Of a DNA stretch of 64,000 nt, positions 8,765-17,569 are shown piece after piece (position 1 is the first letter of the stretch; the number at the start of each line of letters is the position of its first letter). The DNA is taken from assembly GCF_002885955.2 (NCBI RefSeq), contig NZ_POQS01000008.1:205590-269589 (forward strand), written 5' to 3'. The notes under the pieces were generated by a model. It was not told the origin of the DNA, did no database searches, and was given only the letters and a program-made list of their open reading frames with translations. The position numbers were made by a program, and so were the translations under genes. The stretch is from Achromobacter pulmonis. Its GTDB lineage: Bacteria > Pseudomonadota > Gammaproteobacteria > Burkholderiales > Burkholderiaceae_B.

Positions 8765-9265
8765 ATGGAATTGCAGAATCAGCGGGACACTTCCACGGCG
8801 GCGCGCGGCGCTCCCCGTTTCGTCGACGGCTACCTCGCCTATCTGCTGGCGCAGGCCAGCCAGCGCATTTCGGCGGAGTTCCACCTGCAGGTCAGGGCGG
8901 CCGGCCTGTCGGTGACCCAGTGGCGGGTGCTGGCCAGCCTGCAGGGCAGCGAGGGCGAAACCATAGGCTCGCTGGCGGTGCTGGCCATCACCAAACAGCC
9001 CACGCTGAGCAAGGTGGTGCAGCGCATGGAGGCCGAAGGCCTGGTGGCGCGCAATGGCGTGCGGGCGGACCGGCGCCAGACGCGCGTGCGCATCACGGCC
9101 AAGGGATCGAACCTGATCGCCTCGCTGTGCGAGCAGGCCCTGCAGCACCAGAAGGCGGTGCTGGCGCCCTTCGGCGAGGAAAAGGCCGCGCAGCTGATCG
9201 AGATGCTGGAAGTGCTGATGACCGAGCACGTGCCGCTGGAACTGCCGATTGCAGAAGAAGAATAG
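8765..9265 (+). CDS. MarR-family transcriptional regulator
   Basis: A 166-residue winged-helix regulator. The DNA-recognition region reads LAITKQPTLSKVVQRMEAEG, and the wing is RADRRQTRVRITAKG. It is divergent from the ior-dioxygenase operon and separated from it by a palindrome-rich region, the classical arrangement for a MarR repressor that is released by an aromatic acid. Aerobic IAA-degradation loci are known to be controlled by MarR proteins that bind IAA. Whether this one does is inference. The ATG at 8765 has GGAG 8-11 bp upstream. The gene may be autoregulated. Confidence 0.88.
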   Translation: MELQNQRDTSTAARGAPRFVDGYLAYLLAQASQRISAEFHLQVRAAGLSVTQWRVLASLQGSEGETIGSLAVLAITKQPTLSKVVQRMEAEGLVARNGVRADRRQTRVRITAKGSNLIASLCEQALQHQKAVLAPFGEEKAAQLIEMLEVLMTEHVPLELPIAEEE

Positions 9266-9277
9266 GCGGCACAAAAC

Positions 9278-9302
9278 CGAACAGCGTTCGTCCTATTTTT
9301 TT
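9278..9302 (+). terminator. Possible weak terminator after marR
   Basis: A short stem CGAAC/GTTCG with an AGC loop is followed by a T-rich run (TATTTTTTT). It lies 13 bp after the marR stop codon. The stem is only 5 bp, so termination efficiency is uncertain. A second small dyad, GTTTTCTC/GAGAAAAC at 9328-9346, lies further down without a T-run. Confidence 0.4.
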
Positions 9303-9372
9303 GTTACAAGCATATGCGTCCCTAATAGTTTTCTCTCTGAGAAAACCTGTTCCGGTACGCATAAACCCTGAA

Positions 9373-9401
9373 TTGACGGGGGTTCCGCGGGTAGGCAATA
9401 T
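9373..9401 (+). promoter_or_regulatory. Candidate promoter of the peptide-type ABC importer
   Basis: TTGACG at 9373-9378, a 17-bp spacer and CAATAT at 9396-9401 form a reasonable sigma70 promoter 38 bp before the substrate-binding-protein start. An alternative pair, TTGTTA at 9301 and TAATAG at 9323 (16-bp spacer), lies upstream. The sequence alone cannot decide between them. Confidence 0.45.
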
Positions 9402-9438
9402 CGCGCCGGTATTCAGACTACTGTCAGGAGTTGATCCT

Positions 9439-11013
9439 ATGCGCCGCACTTTGATTGCTATCGCGATCGCCGCAGCCGCCGTGGCCGCGCCCTCGATCGG
9501 GCAGGCCAAAACCTTCCGCTGGGCCGCCCAGGGCGACATCCTCACCTTCGACCCGCACTCGCAGAACGAAGGCATGACGATCGCCGCCAACAGCTATATC
9601 TACGAACCGCTGGTGGACTACGACAAGTCCTTCAAGCTGACCCCGCGCCTGGCCACCGAATGGCAGCAGGTCTCGCCCACGCTGTACCGCTTCAAGCTGC
9701 GCCCGAACGTGAAGTTCCACGACGGCGCCGCCTTCACCGCCGACGACGTGGTGTTCTCGATCCACCGCGCGATGGCCCCGACCTCGAACTACAAGGCCTA
9801 CACCACCGGCATCAAGGAAGCGCGCAAGGTCGACGACCTGACGGTCGAGGTGGAGACCTCGGCGCCCAATCCCGTGCTGCTGCGCCAGCTGACCAATGTG
9901 TTCATCATGAACAAGGCCTGGGCCGAGAAGCACAACATCGCCAAGCCGCAGGACTTCGTCAACAAGGAAGAAACCTACGGCGCGCGCAACACCAACGGCA
10001 CCGGCCCCTACAAGCTGAAGTCGCGCGAAGTGGACGTGCGCACCGTGTTCGAGGAGAACAAGGACTGGTGGAACAAGGCCGGCAAGGTCGGCAACGTGAC
10101 CGAAGTCGTGTTCACGCCGATCAAGCAGAACGCCACGCGCACCGCGGCGCTGCTGTCGGGCGAGATCGACTTCGTGCTGGACCCGGCGGCCCAGGACCTG
10201 GACCGCCTGCGCCAGTCGGCCAAGGTGGTCGAGGGCAACGAATACCGCACCATCTACCTGGGCCTGGACCAGAAGCGTCCCGAGCTGCAGTACTCCACCA
10301 TCAAGGGCAAGAACCCGTTCCAGGACGTGCGCGTGCGCGAGGCGCTGTACCGCGCCATCGACGTGGACGCGATCAAGCGCGCCGTGATGCGCGGCCTGTC
10401 CGCGCCCACCGGCACCATGATCGCGCCGCAGGTGCACGGCTGGGCCGAGTCGCTGCACAAGCGCGTGCCCTACGACGCCGACAAGGCGCGCGCGCTGCTC
10501 AAGGAAGCCGGCTACGACGGCACGCTCAACTTCACGCTGGACTGCCCCAACAACCGCTACATCAACGACGAGGCCATCTGCCAGGCCGTCATCGGCATGT
10601 GGGCCAAGGTGGGCGTGAAGGCCACCATGAACGCCATGCCGCGCGCCACCTACTTCCCCAAGGTGCAGTCGTACGACACCAGCGCCTACCTGTTCGGCTG
10701 GGGCGTGCCCACCTTCGACGCCATGTACACGCTGCAGAACCTGATCCGCACCAAGGGCGAAGGCGCGGACGGCATGTACAACCTGGGCAACTACAGCAAC
10801 AAGGAACTGGACGCCGTCATCGACCGGATCAAGACCGAGACCGATCCGGCCAAGCGCGACGCCGACATCATCAAGGTGCTGGAAGGGCACGCCAAGGACT
10901 TCGGCCACATCCCGCTGCACGACCAGGTCATTCCCTGGGCCATGCGCAAGAACGTGACGGTGGTGCACCGCGCCGACAACCGCCTGGTCGCCGACTGGGT
11001 CAAGGTCGACTGA
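9439..11013 (+). CDS. ABC transporter substrate-binding protein, family 5 (peptide/opine type)
   Basis: A 524-residue periplasmic binding protein of the DppA/OppA family. It has a clear signal peptide (MRRTLIAIAIAAAAVAAPS, cleavage after GQA near residue 23) and the family motifs FDPHSQNEG at the start of the mature protein, YRFKLRPNVKFHDGAAFTAD, and NGTGPYKLKS. The ATG at 9439 has AGGAG 8 bp upstream. It is the first gene of a five-gene importer. Ligands in this family include di- and oligopeptides, opines, glutathione and nickel; the sequence does not tell which. Adjacency to the aromatic operon could mean an aromatic peptide or amide, but that is speculative. Confidence 0.9.
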   Translation: MRRTLIAIAIAAAAVAAPSIGQAKTFRWAAQGDILTFDPHSQNEGMTIAANSYIYEPLVDYDKSFKLTPRLATEWQQVSPTLYRFKLRPNVKFHDGAAFTADDVVFSIHRAMAPTSNYKAYTTGIKEARKVDDLTVEVETSAPNPVLLRQLTNVFIMNKAWAEKHNIAKPQDFVNKEETYGARNTNGTGPYKLKSREVDVRTVFEENKDWWNKAGKVGNVTEVVFTPIKQNATRTAALLSGEIDFVLDPAAQDLDRLRQSAKVVEGNEYRTIYLGLDQKRPELQYSTIKGKNPFQDVRVREALYRAIDVDAIKRAVMRGLSAPTGTMIAPQVHGWAESLHKRVPYDADKARALLKEAGYDGTLNFTLDCPNNRYINDEAICQAVIGMWAKVGVKATMNAMPRATYFPKVQSYDTSAYLFGWGVPTFDAMYTLQNLIRTKGEGADGMYNLGNYSNKELDAVIDRIKTETDPAKRDADIIKVLEGHAKDFGHIPLHDQVIPWAMRKNVTVVHRADNRLVADWVKVD

Positions 11014-11044
11014 TCCCGTCCAGGGTTAAAAGACCCTAATCCAG

Positions 11045-11069
11045 GGCGGGGCCCTTCCGGGGCTCCGCC
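11045..11069 (+). terminator. Stem-loop between binding-protein and permease genes
   Basis: GGCGG (11045-11049) pairs with CCGCC (11065-11069) and the inner bases GGCCC/GGGGCT extend the stem with one bulge around a TTCC loop. There is no U-run directly after it. In importer operons such a hairpin often protects the binding-protein message or partially terminates transcription, so that the soluble component is made in excess. That role is inference. Confidence 0.4.
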
Positions 11070-11086
11070 AATTCGCCTTTTCTCCT

Positions 11087-12073
11087 ATGTTTGCTTTCAT
11101 ACTGCGCCGCCTGCTGCAGGCCGTGGCGGTGATGCTCACCGTCGCGCTGCTGGCATTCGTGCTTTTCCAATACGTCGGCGATCCCGTCACCATCATGCTG
11201 GGGCAGGACGCCACCGACGCCGAACGCATGGCACTGCGTGAACGCCTGGGCCTGAACGAGCCGGCCATCGTCCAGTTCGGCCACTTCGTGGCCAACGCCG
11301 TGCAGGGCAATTTCGGCATCTCCCTGCGCCAGAGCGAACCCGTTTCCGCGCTGCTGAAGTCGCGCCTGCCGGCCACGCTGGAGCTGTCCGTCGTGGCCGC
11401 GCTGCTGGCGCTGCTGCTGGGCGTGCCGCTGGGCGTCTACACCGCGCTCAAGCGCAACAGCCTGCTGTCGCAGCTGCTGCTGGCCGGCTCGCTGCTGGGG
11501 GTGTCGCTGCCGACCTTCCTGATCGGCATCCTGCTGATCCTGGTGTTTTCCGTGCAACTGGGCTGGCTGCCGAGCTACGGGCGCGGCGATACCGTCGGCA
11601 TCGGCTGGTGGACGTCGGGGCTGTTCACCGTCACGGGGTGGAAGCACCTGATCCTGCCGTCCATCACGCTGTCGCTGTTCCAGATGACGCTGGTGCTGCG
11701 GCTGGTGCGCTCCGAAATGCTGGAGGTGCTGCGTTCGGACTACATCAAGTTCGCGCGCGCCCGCGGCCTGAAGCGCCGCGCCATCCACTTCGGCCACGCG
11801 CTGAAGAACACGATGGTGCCGGTCATCACCATCACCGGCCTGCAGCTCGGCGGCATCATCGCCTTCGCCATCGTGACCGAGACGGTGTTCCAGTGGCCGG
11901 GCATGGGCCTGCTGTTCATCCAGGCGGTGCAATTCGCCGACGTGCCGGTCATGGCCGCGTACCTGTGCCTGATCGCGCTGGTGTTCGTGGTCATCAACCT
12001 GGTCGTCGATCTTCTGTATTTCGTCGTGGACCCGCGCCTGCGCTCCGGGCTGACACGCGGGGGGGCTCACTGA
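11087..12073 (+). CDS. Peptide-type ABC transporter permease, DppB-like
   Basis: A 328-residue inner-membrane permease. It opens MFAFILRRLLQAVAVMLTVAL, as DppB/OppB proteins do, and carries the coupling-helix EAA-type region KFARARGLKRRAIHFGHALKN near residues 223-243. The number of hydrophobic segments fits six transmembrane helices. It overlaps the next permease gene by one stop/start unit (TGATG). It would form the heterodimeric channel with the DppC-like partner. Confidence 0.92.
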   Translation: MFAFILRRLLQAVAVMLTVALLAFVLFQYVGDPVTIMLGQDATDAERMALRERLGLNEPAIVQFGHFVANAVQGNFGISLRQSEPVSALLKSRLPATLELSVVAALLALLLGVPLGVYTALKRNSLLSQLLLAGSLLGVSLPTFLIGILLILVFSVQLGWLPSYGRGDTVGIGWWTSGLFTVTGWKHLILPSITLSLFQMTLVLRLVRSEMLEVLRSDYIKFARARGLKRRAIHFGHALKNTMVPVITITGLQLGGIIAFAIVTETVFQWPGMGLLFIQAVQFADVPVMAAYLCLIALVFVVINLVVDLLYFVVDPRLRSGLTRGGAH

Positions 12074-12987
12074 TGCGCGCCGTACTCAAACGCTGGTGGG
12101 ACAGCGACATCGCCTGGGCCTGGCGCCGGGCTCCCGTGGCCATCGCCGCCACCGTGCTGCTGGCGCTGCTGCTCGTCTGTTCCTTCGGGGCCGGCTGGGT
12201 GGCGCCGCACAACCCCTTCGACCTGACCAAGGTGGAGCTGCTGGACGCGCTGCTGCCGCCGGTCTGGGAGGCCAACGGGCAGTCCACCTATCTGCTGGGC
12301 ACGGACAGCCAGGGGCGCGACCTGTTTTCGGCCATTCTGTACGGCACGCGCGTGTCGCTGCTGATCGGCCTGGCCTCGGTGCTGCTGTCCATGCTGATCG
12401 GCATCGTGCTGGGCCTGGTGTCGGGATACGCGGGCGGGCGGATCGACGCCTTCATCATGCGCGTGGCCGACGTGCAGCTGTCGTTTCCCGCCATCCTGAT
12501 CGCGCTGCTGATCGACGGCGTGGCGCGCGCCGCCGTGCCGCGCGAAATGCACGAACTGATCGCCTTTCCCGTGCTGATCGGCTCGATCGCGCTGGCGGGC
12601 TGGCCGCAATACGCGCGCACGGTGCGCGGCTCCACGCTGGTGGAGAAGAACCGCGAATACGTGCAGGCGGCGCGGGTCATCGGCGTGGCCTCGCCGGTCA
12701 TCATGTTCCGCCACGTGCTGCCCAACGTGCTGGGGCCGGTGCTGGTGCTGGCCACCGTGCACCTGGCCACCGCCATCATCACCGAGGCGACGCTGTCGTT
12801 CCTGGGCGTGGGAGTGCCGCCGACGGCGCCTTCGCTGGGCACGCTGATTCGCATCGGCAATGACTTCCTGTTTTCCGGAGAGTGGTGGATCACCATTTTC
12901 CCGGGCGCGGCGCTGGTGCTGCTGGTGTTGTCCGTCAATCTGCTGGGCGACTGGCTGCGCGACGCGCTCAACCCCAAACTGAATTGA
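12073..12987 (+). CDS. Peptide-type ABC transporter permease, DppC-like
   Basis: A 304-residue second permease with the family N-terminal extension (OppC_N region), the motif LGTDSQGRDLFSAILYGTRVSL and the coupling region EYVQAARVIGVASPVIMFRHVLPNV. The ATG at 12073 shares its A with the TGA of the upstream permease. The reading frame ends 10 bp before the first ATPase gene. It pairs with the DppB-like permease. Confidence 0.92.
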   Translation: MRAVLKRWWDSDIAWAWRRAPVAIAATVLLALLLVCSFGAGWVAPHNPFDLTKVELLDALLPPVWEANGQSTYLLGTDSQGRDLFSAILYGTRVSLLIGLASVLLSMLIGIVLGLVSGYAGGRIDAFIMRVADVQLSFPAILIALLIDGVARAAVPREMHELIAFPVLIGSIALAGWPQYARTVRGSTLVEKNREYVQAARVIGVASPVIMFRHVLPNVLGPVLVLATVHLATAIITEATLSFLGVGVPPTAPSLGTLIRIGNDFLFSGEWWITIFPGAALVLLVLSVNLLGDWLRDALNPKLN

Positions 12988-12997
12988 GGTGTCGCGC

Positions 12998-14055
12998 ATG
13001 AGCGCTTTACTTGAAGTCCGCAACCTGCGGGTGGAATTTCCCACCCGCCGCGGCACGCTGCGCGCGCTGGACGACGTGTCGTTCTCCATCCAGGAAGGCG
13101 AAGTGCTGGGCGTGGTGGGCGAGTCCGGCGCCGGCAAGTCGCTGACCGGCGCGTCCATCATCGGGCTGCTGGAGCCGCCGGGGCGCGTGGCTGCGGGCGA
13201 GATCCTGCTGGCCGGCCGCCGCATCGATAACCTGCCCGACGAGCAGATGCGCCGCGTGCGCGGCCGCGAAATCGGCGCGGTGTTTCAGGACCCGCTGACC
13301 TCGCTGAATCCGCTTTACACCGTGGGCCGGCAGCTGGCCGAGACCATCGTCACGCATCTGGACATGAGCTGGTCGCAGGCGCGCAACCGCGCCGTCGAGC
13401 TGCTGGCGGCCACCGGCATTCCGGCGGCGCGCGAGCGCATCGACCACTATCCGCACCAGTTCTCGGGCGGCATGCGCCAGCGCGTGGTGATCGCGCTGGC
13501 CCTGGCGGCCGAACCCAAGCTGGTGGTGGCCGACGAGCCGACCACGGCGCTGGACGTATCGATCCAGGCGCAGATCATCGAACTGCTCAAGCGCCTGTGC
13601 CGAGAGCACGGCACGGCGGTGATGCTGATCACGCACGACATGGGCGTGATCGCCGAAACCGCCGACCGCGTGGCGGTGATGTACGCTGGGCGCGTGGCCG
13701 AGATCGGCCCGGTGGCCGACGTCATCCACAAGCCGCGCCATCCTTACACGGCGGGGCTGATGGGCTCCATTCCCACACTGGACGCGCATGCCGACAGGCT
13801 GGTGCAGATCGACGGCAGCATGCCGCGACTGAACGCGATTCCGCCCGGCTGCGCCTTCAATCCGCGTTGCGGGCAGCGCCTGCCGCGCTGCGAGCGCGAC
13901 CGGCCCGAACTCATGCCCGCAGGCACTTCACAAGCGGCCTGCTGGCTCCATGACGATGCCCCCACGCCGCGCCCGCCGAGCGGGCTTGCTGCCCCCCAAG
14001 GGGGCGCTTTTGCCTTGGGGCGGCCCGGCGGCAAAAGAAATACTAAGGAGTCCGC

Positions 14056-14059
<4 letters not shown>
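12998..14059 (+). CDS. Peptide-type ABC transporter ATPase, DppD-like, with repeat-encoded tail
   Basis: A 353-residue ATPase with Walker A GESGAGKS, ABC signature SGGMRQR, Walker B LVVADEPTTALD and the C-terminal oligopeptide-transport (oligo_HPY) cysteine region (GCAFNPRCG ... LPRCERD). I chose the ATG at 12998 over the GTG at 12989 because GAGG sits 8 bp before it. The last ~35 residues, after CWLHDDA, are odd: they are encoded by a GC-rich palindromic repeat (13951-14034) rather than by sequence that looks like the family. The stop codon overlaps the start of the next ATPase (ATGA). Confidence 0.9.
13951..14034. repeat. Palindromic dispersed-type repeat inside the 3' end of the ATPase gene
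   Basis: The segment contains nested stems: GCCCG/CGGGC (971-975 with 981-985 of the 13 kb block), GCCCCC/GGGGGC around a CAA loop (13991-13996 with 14000-14005), and the alternative pair CCCCAAGG/CCTTGGGG (13994-14001 with 14013-14020). It ends in a GC-rich GGCGGCCCGGCGGC. I recognise it as like a common intergenic repeat of Bordetella and Achromobacter genomes, but there is only one copy in this window, so the dispersed status is from memory. Here it is translated. Confidence 0.55.
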
Positions 14060-15051
<992 letters not shown>

Positions 15052-15065
15052 TCCGCGCGGGGCGT

Positions 15066-15575
15066 TCAGTGGCGGCGGGCGTCGCCGTCCGCTTCTTCGC
15101 CCTCGTCCTCGTCTTCGTCGTCTTCATCGTCGTCTTCGTCCGGATCTTCCGGCATGGGCTCTTCGGTGAGCGCGAACGGCAGCACGTCTTCCAGGCTGTC
15201 GGACCAGGCGGATTCTTCGCCGTCCTGGTCGAGCTTGACGAAGCGCTCGCCTTCGTTGAGCGAGATTTCGATGGCCCAGAGATACAGGCAATCGTAGCTA
15301 TCGTCGTCGGACGGCGGCAGCCCGCCGCGGTTGCCCAGCAGACGCGCGCCGGGGCCGCCGAGCTGGACGTGGGTCTGCTCGTCGTCGGGCTTGGCGTTCT
15401 CGTCCACGGGCACGCCATAGGTCACCCATTCGGTGCCTTCGTCGCCCAGCACCACCTCGGCCAGCACCGGCTTGCCCAGATAGGCGCTCAGGGCGTCGGC
15501 GGTCTTGGCCAGCATGTCCAGTTCGGCGGCGTTGAAATGGGTCAGGGAAGCTGGGGGAGTGGCGGAGGCGGACAT
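15066..15575 (-). CDS. Hypothetical protein with highly acidic C-terminal tail
   Basis: A 169-residue soluble protein that I do not recognise. The first ~130 residues look globular (ELDMLAKTADALSAYLGKPV, then GTEWVTYGVPV and YDCLYLWAIEISL). From about residue 140 it becomes almost pure Asp/Glu (DPDEDDDEDDEDEDEGEE). The ATG at 15575 is preceded by CAGGAA. The gene stands alone and converges on the importer operon. The acidic tail could mediate electrostatic interaction, mimic nucleic acid or bind divalent cations, but nothing in the context favours one role. Confidence 0.75.
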   Translation of the reverse strand: MSASATPPASLTHFNAAELDMLAKTADALSAYLGKPVLAEVVLGDEGTEWVTYGVPVDENAKPDDEQTHVQLGGPGARLLGNRGGLPPSDDDSYDCLYLWAIEISLNEGERFVKLDQDGEESAWSDSLEDVLPFALTEEPMPEDPDEDDDEDDEDEDEGEEADGDARRH

Positions 15576-15691
15576 GAGAGGTTCCTGGGCGCGATGAAGC
15601 CGCGACGGCACGGCAATACGAAAGTAAACCGTATTGTCTCGCGATCGGCCCGCGCTTGCATCCGACGCTTGGCCGACGCGATTTTCCCGGG

Positions 15692-16477
15692 TCAGGGCAG
15701 GACGTCGCGGCGGCGCGCGCTGTCGGGCGACGTGCCGGTCAGCCGCTGGAACATGGCGATGAAGGCCGACGGCGTGCTGTAGCCCAGCTCATGCGCCACC
15801 GACTGGACCGATCTGCCCGCGTCCAGCAGGCCCAGCGCGCTCACGACCCGCAGCCGCTGGCGCCATTCGTTGAAGGACATGCCCAGGTGCTGCTGGCAGC
15901 GGCGCAGCAGCGTGCGCTCCGTGACGCCGGCGCTGGCGGCCCAGTGCGCGGCGCCGCGCTTGTCGCCCGGATGCCGCTGCAGCGCCGCCAGGATGGGCGC
16001 GAGCAGCGGGTCGCCGGTGGACGGCAGATAGCTGGCGTAGGCGCGCGCCTGGCGCGCCTGGTCGATGACGATCTGCGCCATCCGCCGGTCTTCGGGCGTA
16101 TCCGGATAGGTGACCGCCCGCCGTTCGAAGTCGGCCAGAATCGCCCGCATCACCGGACTGATCTCCAGCGTGCAGGGCTGTTCGGGCAGGCCGGCGCATG
16201 CCGCCGCCGGAATGTCGATGCAGGCGTAATGCACTTCGTCCTGGTTCTGGCAGCAGTGTTCGACGTGCGGCGGTATCCAGATGGCGTACTGCGGCGGAGA
16301 CAGGTAGCTGACGCCGCCTATGCCGATTTCCATGATGCCGGAGATCGCGAAATTCAGTTCCGCCCATGGCGAGGCATGGCGGCGCATGCGCGAACGGGGC
16401 GTGAAATGCAGGATGCGGCAGGCCAGCGGATAGGGCAGGTGGCCGGCAAGCTGCGGCGCGGAATCGGCGGACGGCAT
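15692..16477 (-). CDS. AraC-family transcriptional regulator
   Basis: About 261 residues with an N-terminal cupin-like sensor domain (PPQYAIWIPPHVEHCCQNQDE) and a C-terminal double helix-turn-helix: AAHWAASAGVTERTLLRRCQ and SVQSVAHELGYSTPSAFIAMF. In-frame starts also exist at 16510 (ATG) and 16531 (GTG with AGGA upstream), so the first residues are uncertain. It is divergent from an EamA-type transporter 97 bp away, and such regulators often control the exporter next door. The effector is unknown. Confidence 0.85.
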   Translation of the reverse strand: MPSADSAPQLAGHLPYPLACRILHFTPRSRMRRHASPWAELNFAISGIMEIGIGGVSYLSPPQYAIWIPPHVEHCCQNQDEVHYACIDIPAAACAGLPEQPCTLEISPVMRAILADFERRAVTYPDTPEDRRMAQIVIDQARQARAYASYLPSTGDPLLAPILAALQRHPGDKRGAAHWAASAGVTERTLLRRCQQHLGMSFNEWRQRLRVVSALGLLDAGRSVQSVAHELGYSTPSAFIAMFQRLTGTSPDSARRRDVLP

Positions 16478-16574
16478 GTCGGAACTTCGCAGGATTTGTC
16501 TGTTTTTCATTATATACATCGGGTCAGACACGTCCTACACTTGCTCGCTCCCGTTCTGTTTCGATGTCCCCGCC

Positions 16575-17495
16575 ATGCCCACCCCCGCCGCCGCGCACCC
16601 GCCCGCCCGTTATCTGCTGTTTCCCCTGCTGGCGGCCCTGATCTGGTCGGTCAACATGATCGTGACCAAGATGGCTGCCGGCGTGATCGCGCCCGCCGCC
16701 ATCGGGTTCTACCGCTGGGCGCTGGCCGGCGTGATCCTGACCCCGTTCGCGCTGCCCGGCGTATGGGCGCAGCGCCGCCAGATCCGGCCCAACCTGCTGA
16801 AGTTCGCGGTGCTGGGCGGGCTGGGCATGGCGCTGTACCAGGGCCTGGCCTATGTGGCGGCCGCCAGCACCACGGCCACCAACATGGGCATCATCACCGC
16901 CATGATTCCGCTGATGACCATCGCCGTGGTGGCGGTGGTGCTGCGCGAGCGGCCTTCGGCGATGGCGATGCTGGGCGGCCTGCTGTCGCTGGCCGGCCTG
17001 GCGCTGCTGATCGGCGAGGGCGATCCGGCCCGCCTGCTGGCGGTGGGCGCCAATCGCGGCGACGTGCTGATGGGCATAGGCGCGCTGGCGTACGCGCTGT
17101 ACGGCGTGCTGCTGCGCCGCTGGGCGCTGCCCGTGGGGCCGTGGCAGTCGCTGTACGTGCAGGTCGGCTTCGGCGTGCTGTTCCAGCTGCCGGCCTTTCT
17201 GCTGGCGCCGGCCTCGCCGCTCAACGGCGAGAACCTGCCGCTGGTGCTGTACGCCGCGCTGTTTCCGTCGCTGTTCGCGCCTTTCCTGTGGATGCAGGGC
17301 GTCAAGCACCTGGGGCCGAACCGCGCCAGCATCTTCCTGAACGTGATGCCGGTGGCCACGGTCGCCATCGCCGCGCTGTTCCTGGACGAAAAACCGCACG
17401 TGTTCCACATCGTCGGCGGCGCGATGGCGCTGGCCGGCGTGATGCTGGCGCAGATGCGCGTCGGCCGCGCGGCGCAGCAGCCCCGCGCGGCCTGA
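16575..17495 (+). CDS. EamA/DMT-family transporter
   Basis: A 306-residue inner-membrane protein with about ten hydrophobic segments arranged as two EamA repeats. Recognisable pieces are LIWSVNMIVTKMAAGVIAPAA near the start and NRASIFLNVMPVATVAIAALFLDEKPH in the second half. This family exports metabolites such as amino acids, purines or cysteine derivatives. The start at 16575 removes a spurious N-terminal extension. It is divergent from an AraC regulator that probably controls it. Confidence 0.88.
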   Translation: MPTPAAAHPPARYLLFPLLAALIWSVNMIVTKMAAGVIAPAAIGFYRWALAGVILTPFALPGVWAQRRQIRPNLLKFAVLGGLGMALYQGLAYVAAASTTATNMGIITAMIPLMTIAVVAVVLRERPSAMAMLGGLLSLAGLALLIGEGDPARLLAVGANRGDVLMGIGALAYALYGVLLRRWALPVGPWQSLYVQVGFGVLFQLPAFLLAPASPLNGENLPLVLYAALFPSLFAPFLWMQGVKHLGPNRASIFLNVMPVATVAIAALFLDEKPHVFHIVGGAMALAGVMLAQMRVGRAAQQPRAA

Positions 17496-17569
17496 CGGCG
17501 CGCGCGCCCGCGGGCCGGGGTTCCGGCCTACAATCAGCGGTTTATCAGCTATATCTCCGATACGAGCCC

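Noticed and set aside
9328..9346. GTTTTCTC/GAGAAAAC stem-loop before the ABC importer as a terminator
   Set aside because: The stem is AT-rich and no U-run follows. It may be an operator or chance dyad, so it is mentioned only in the marR terminator note.
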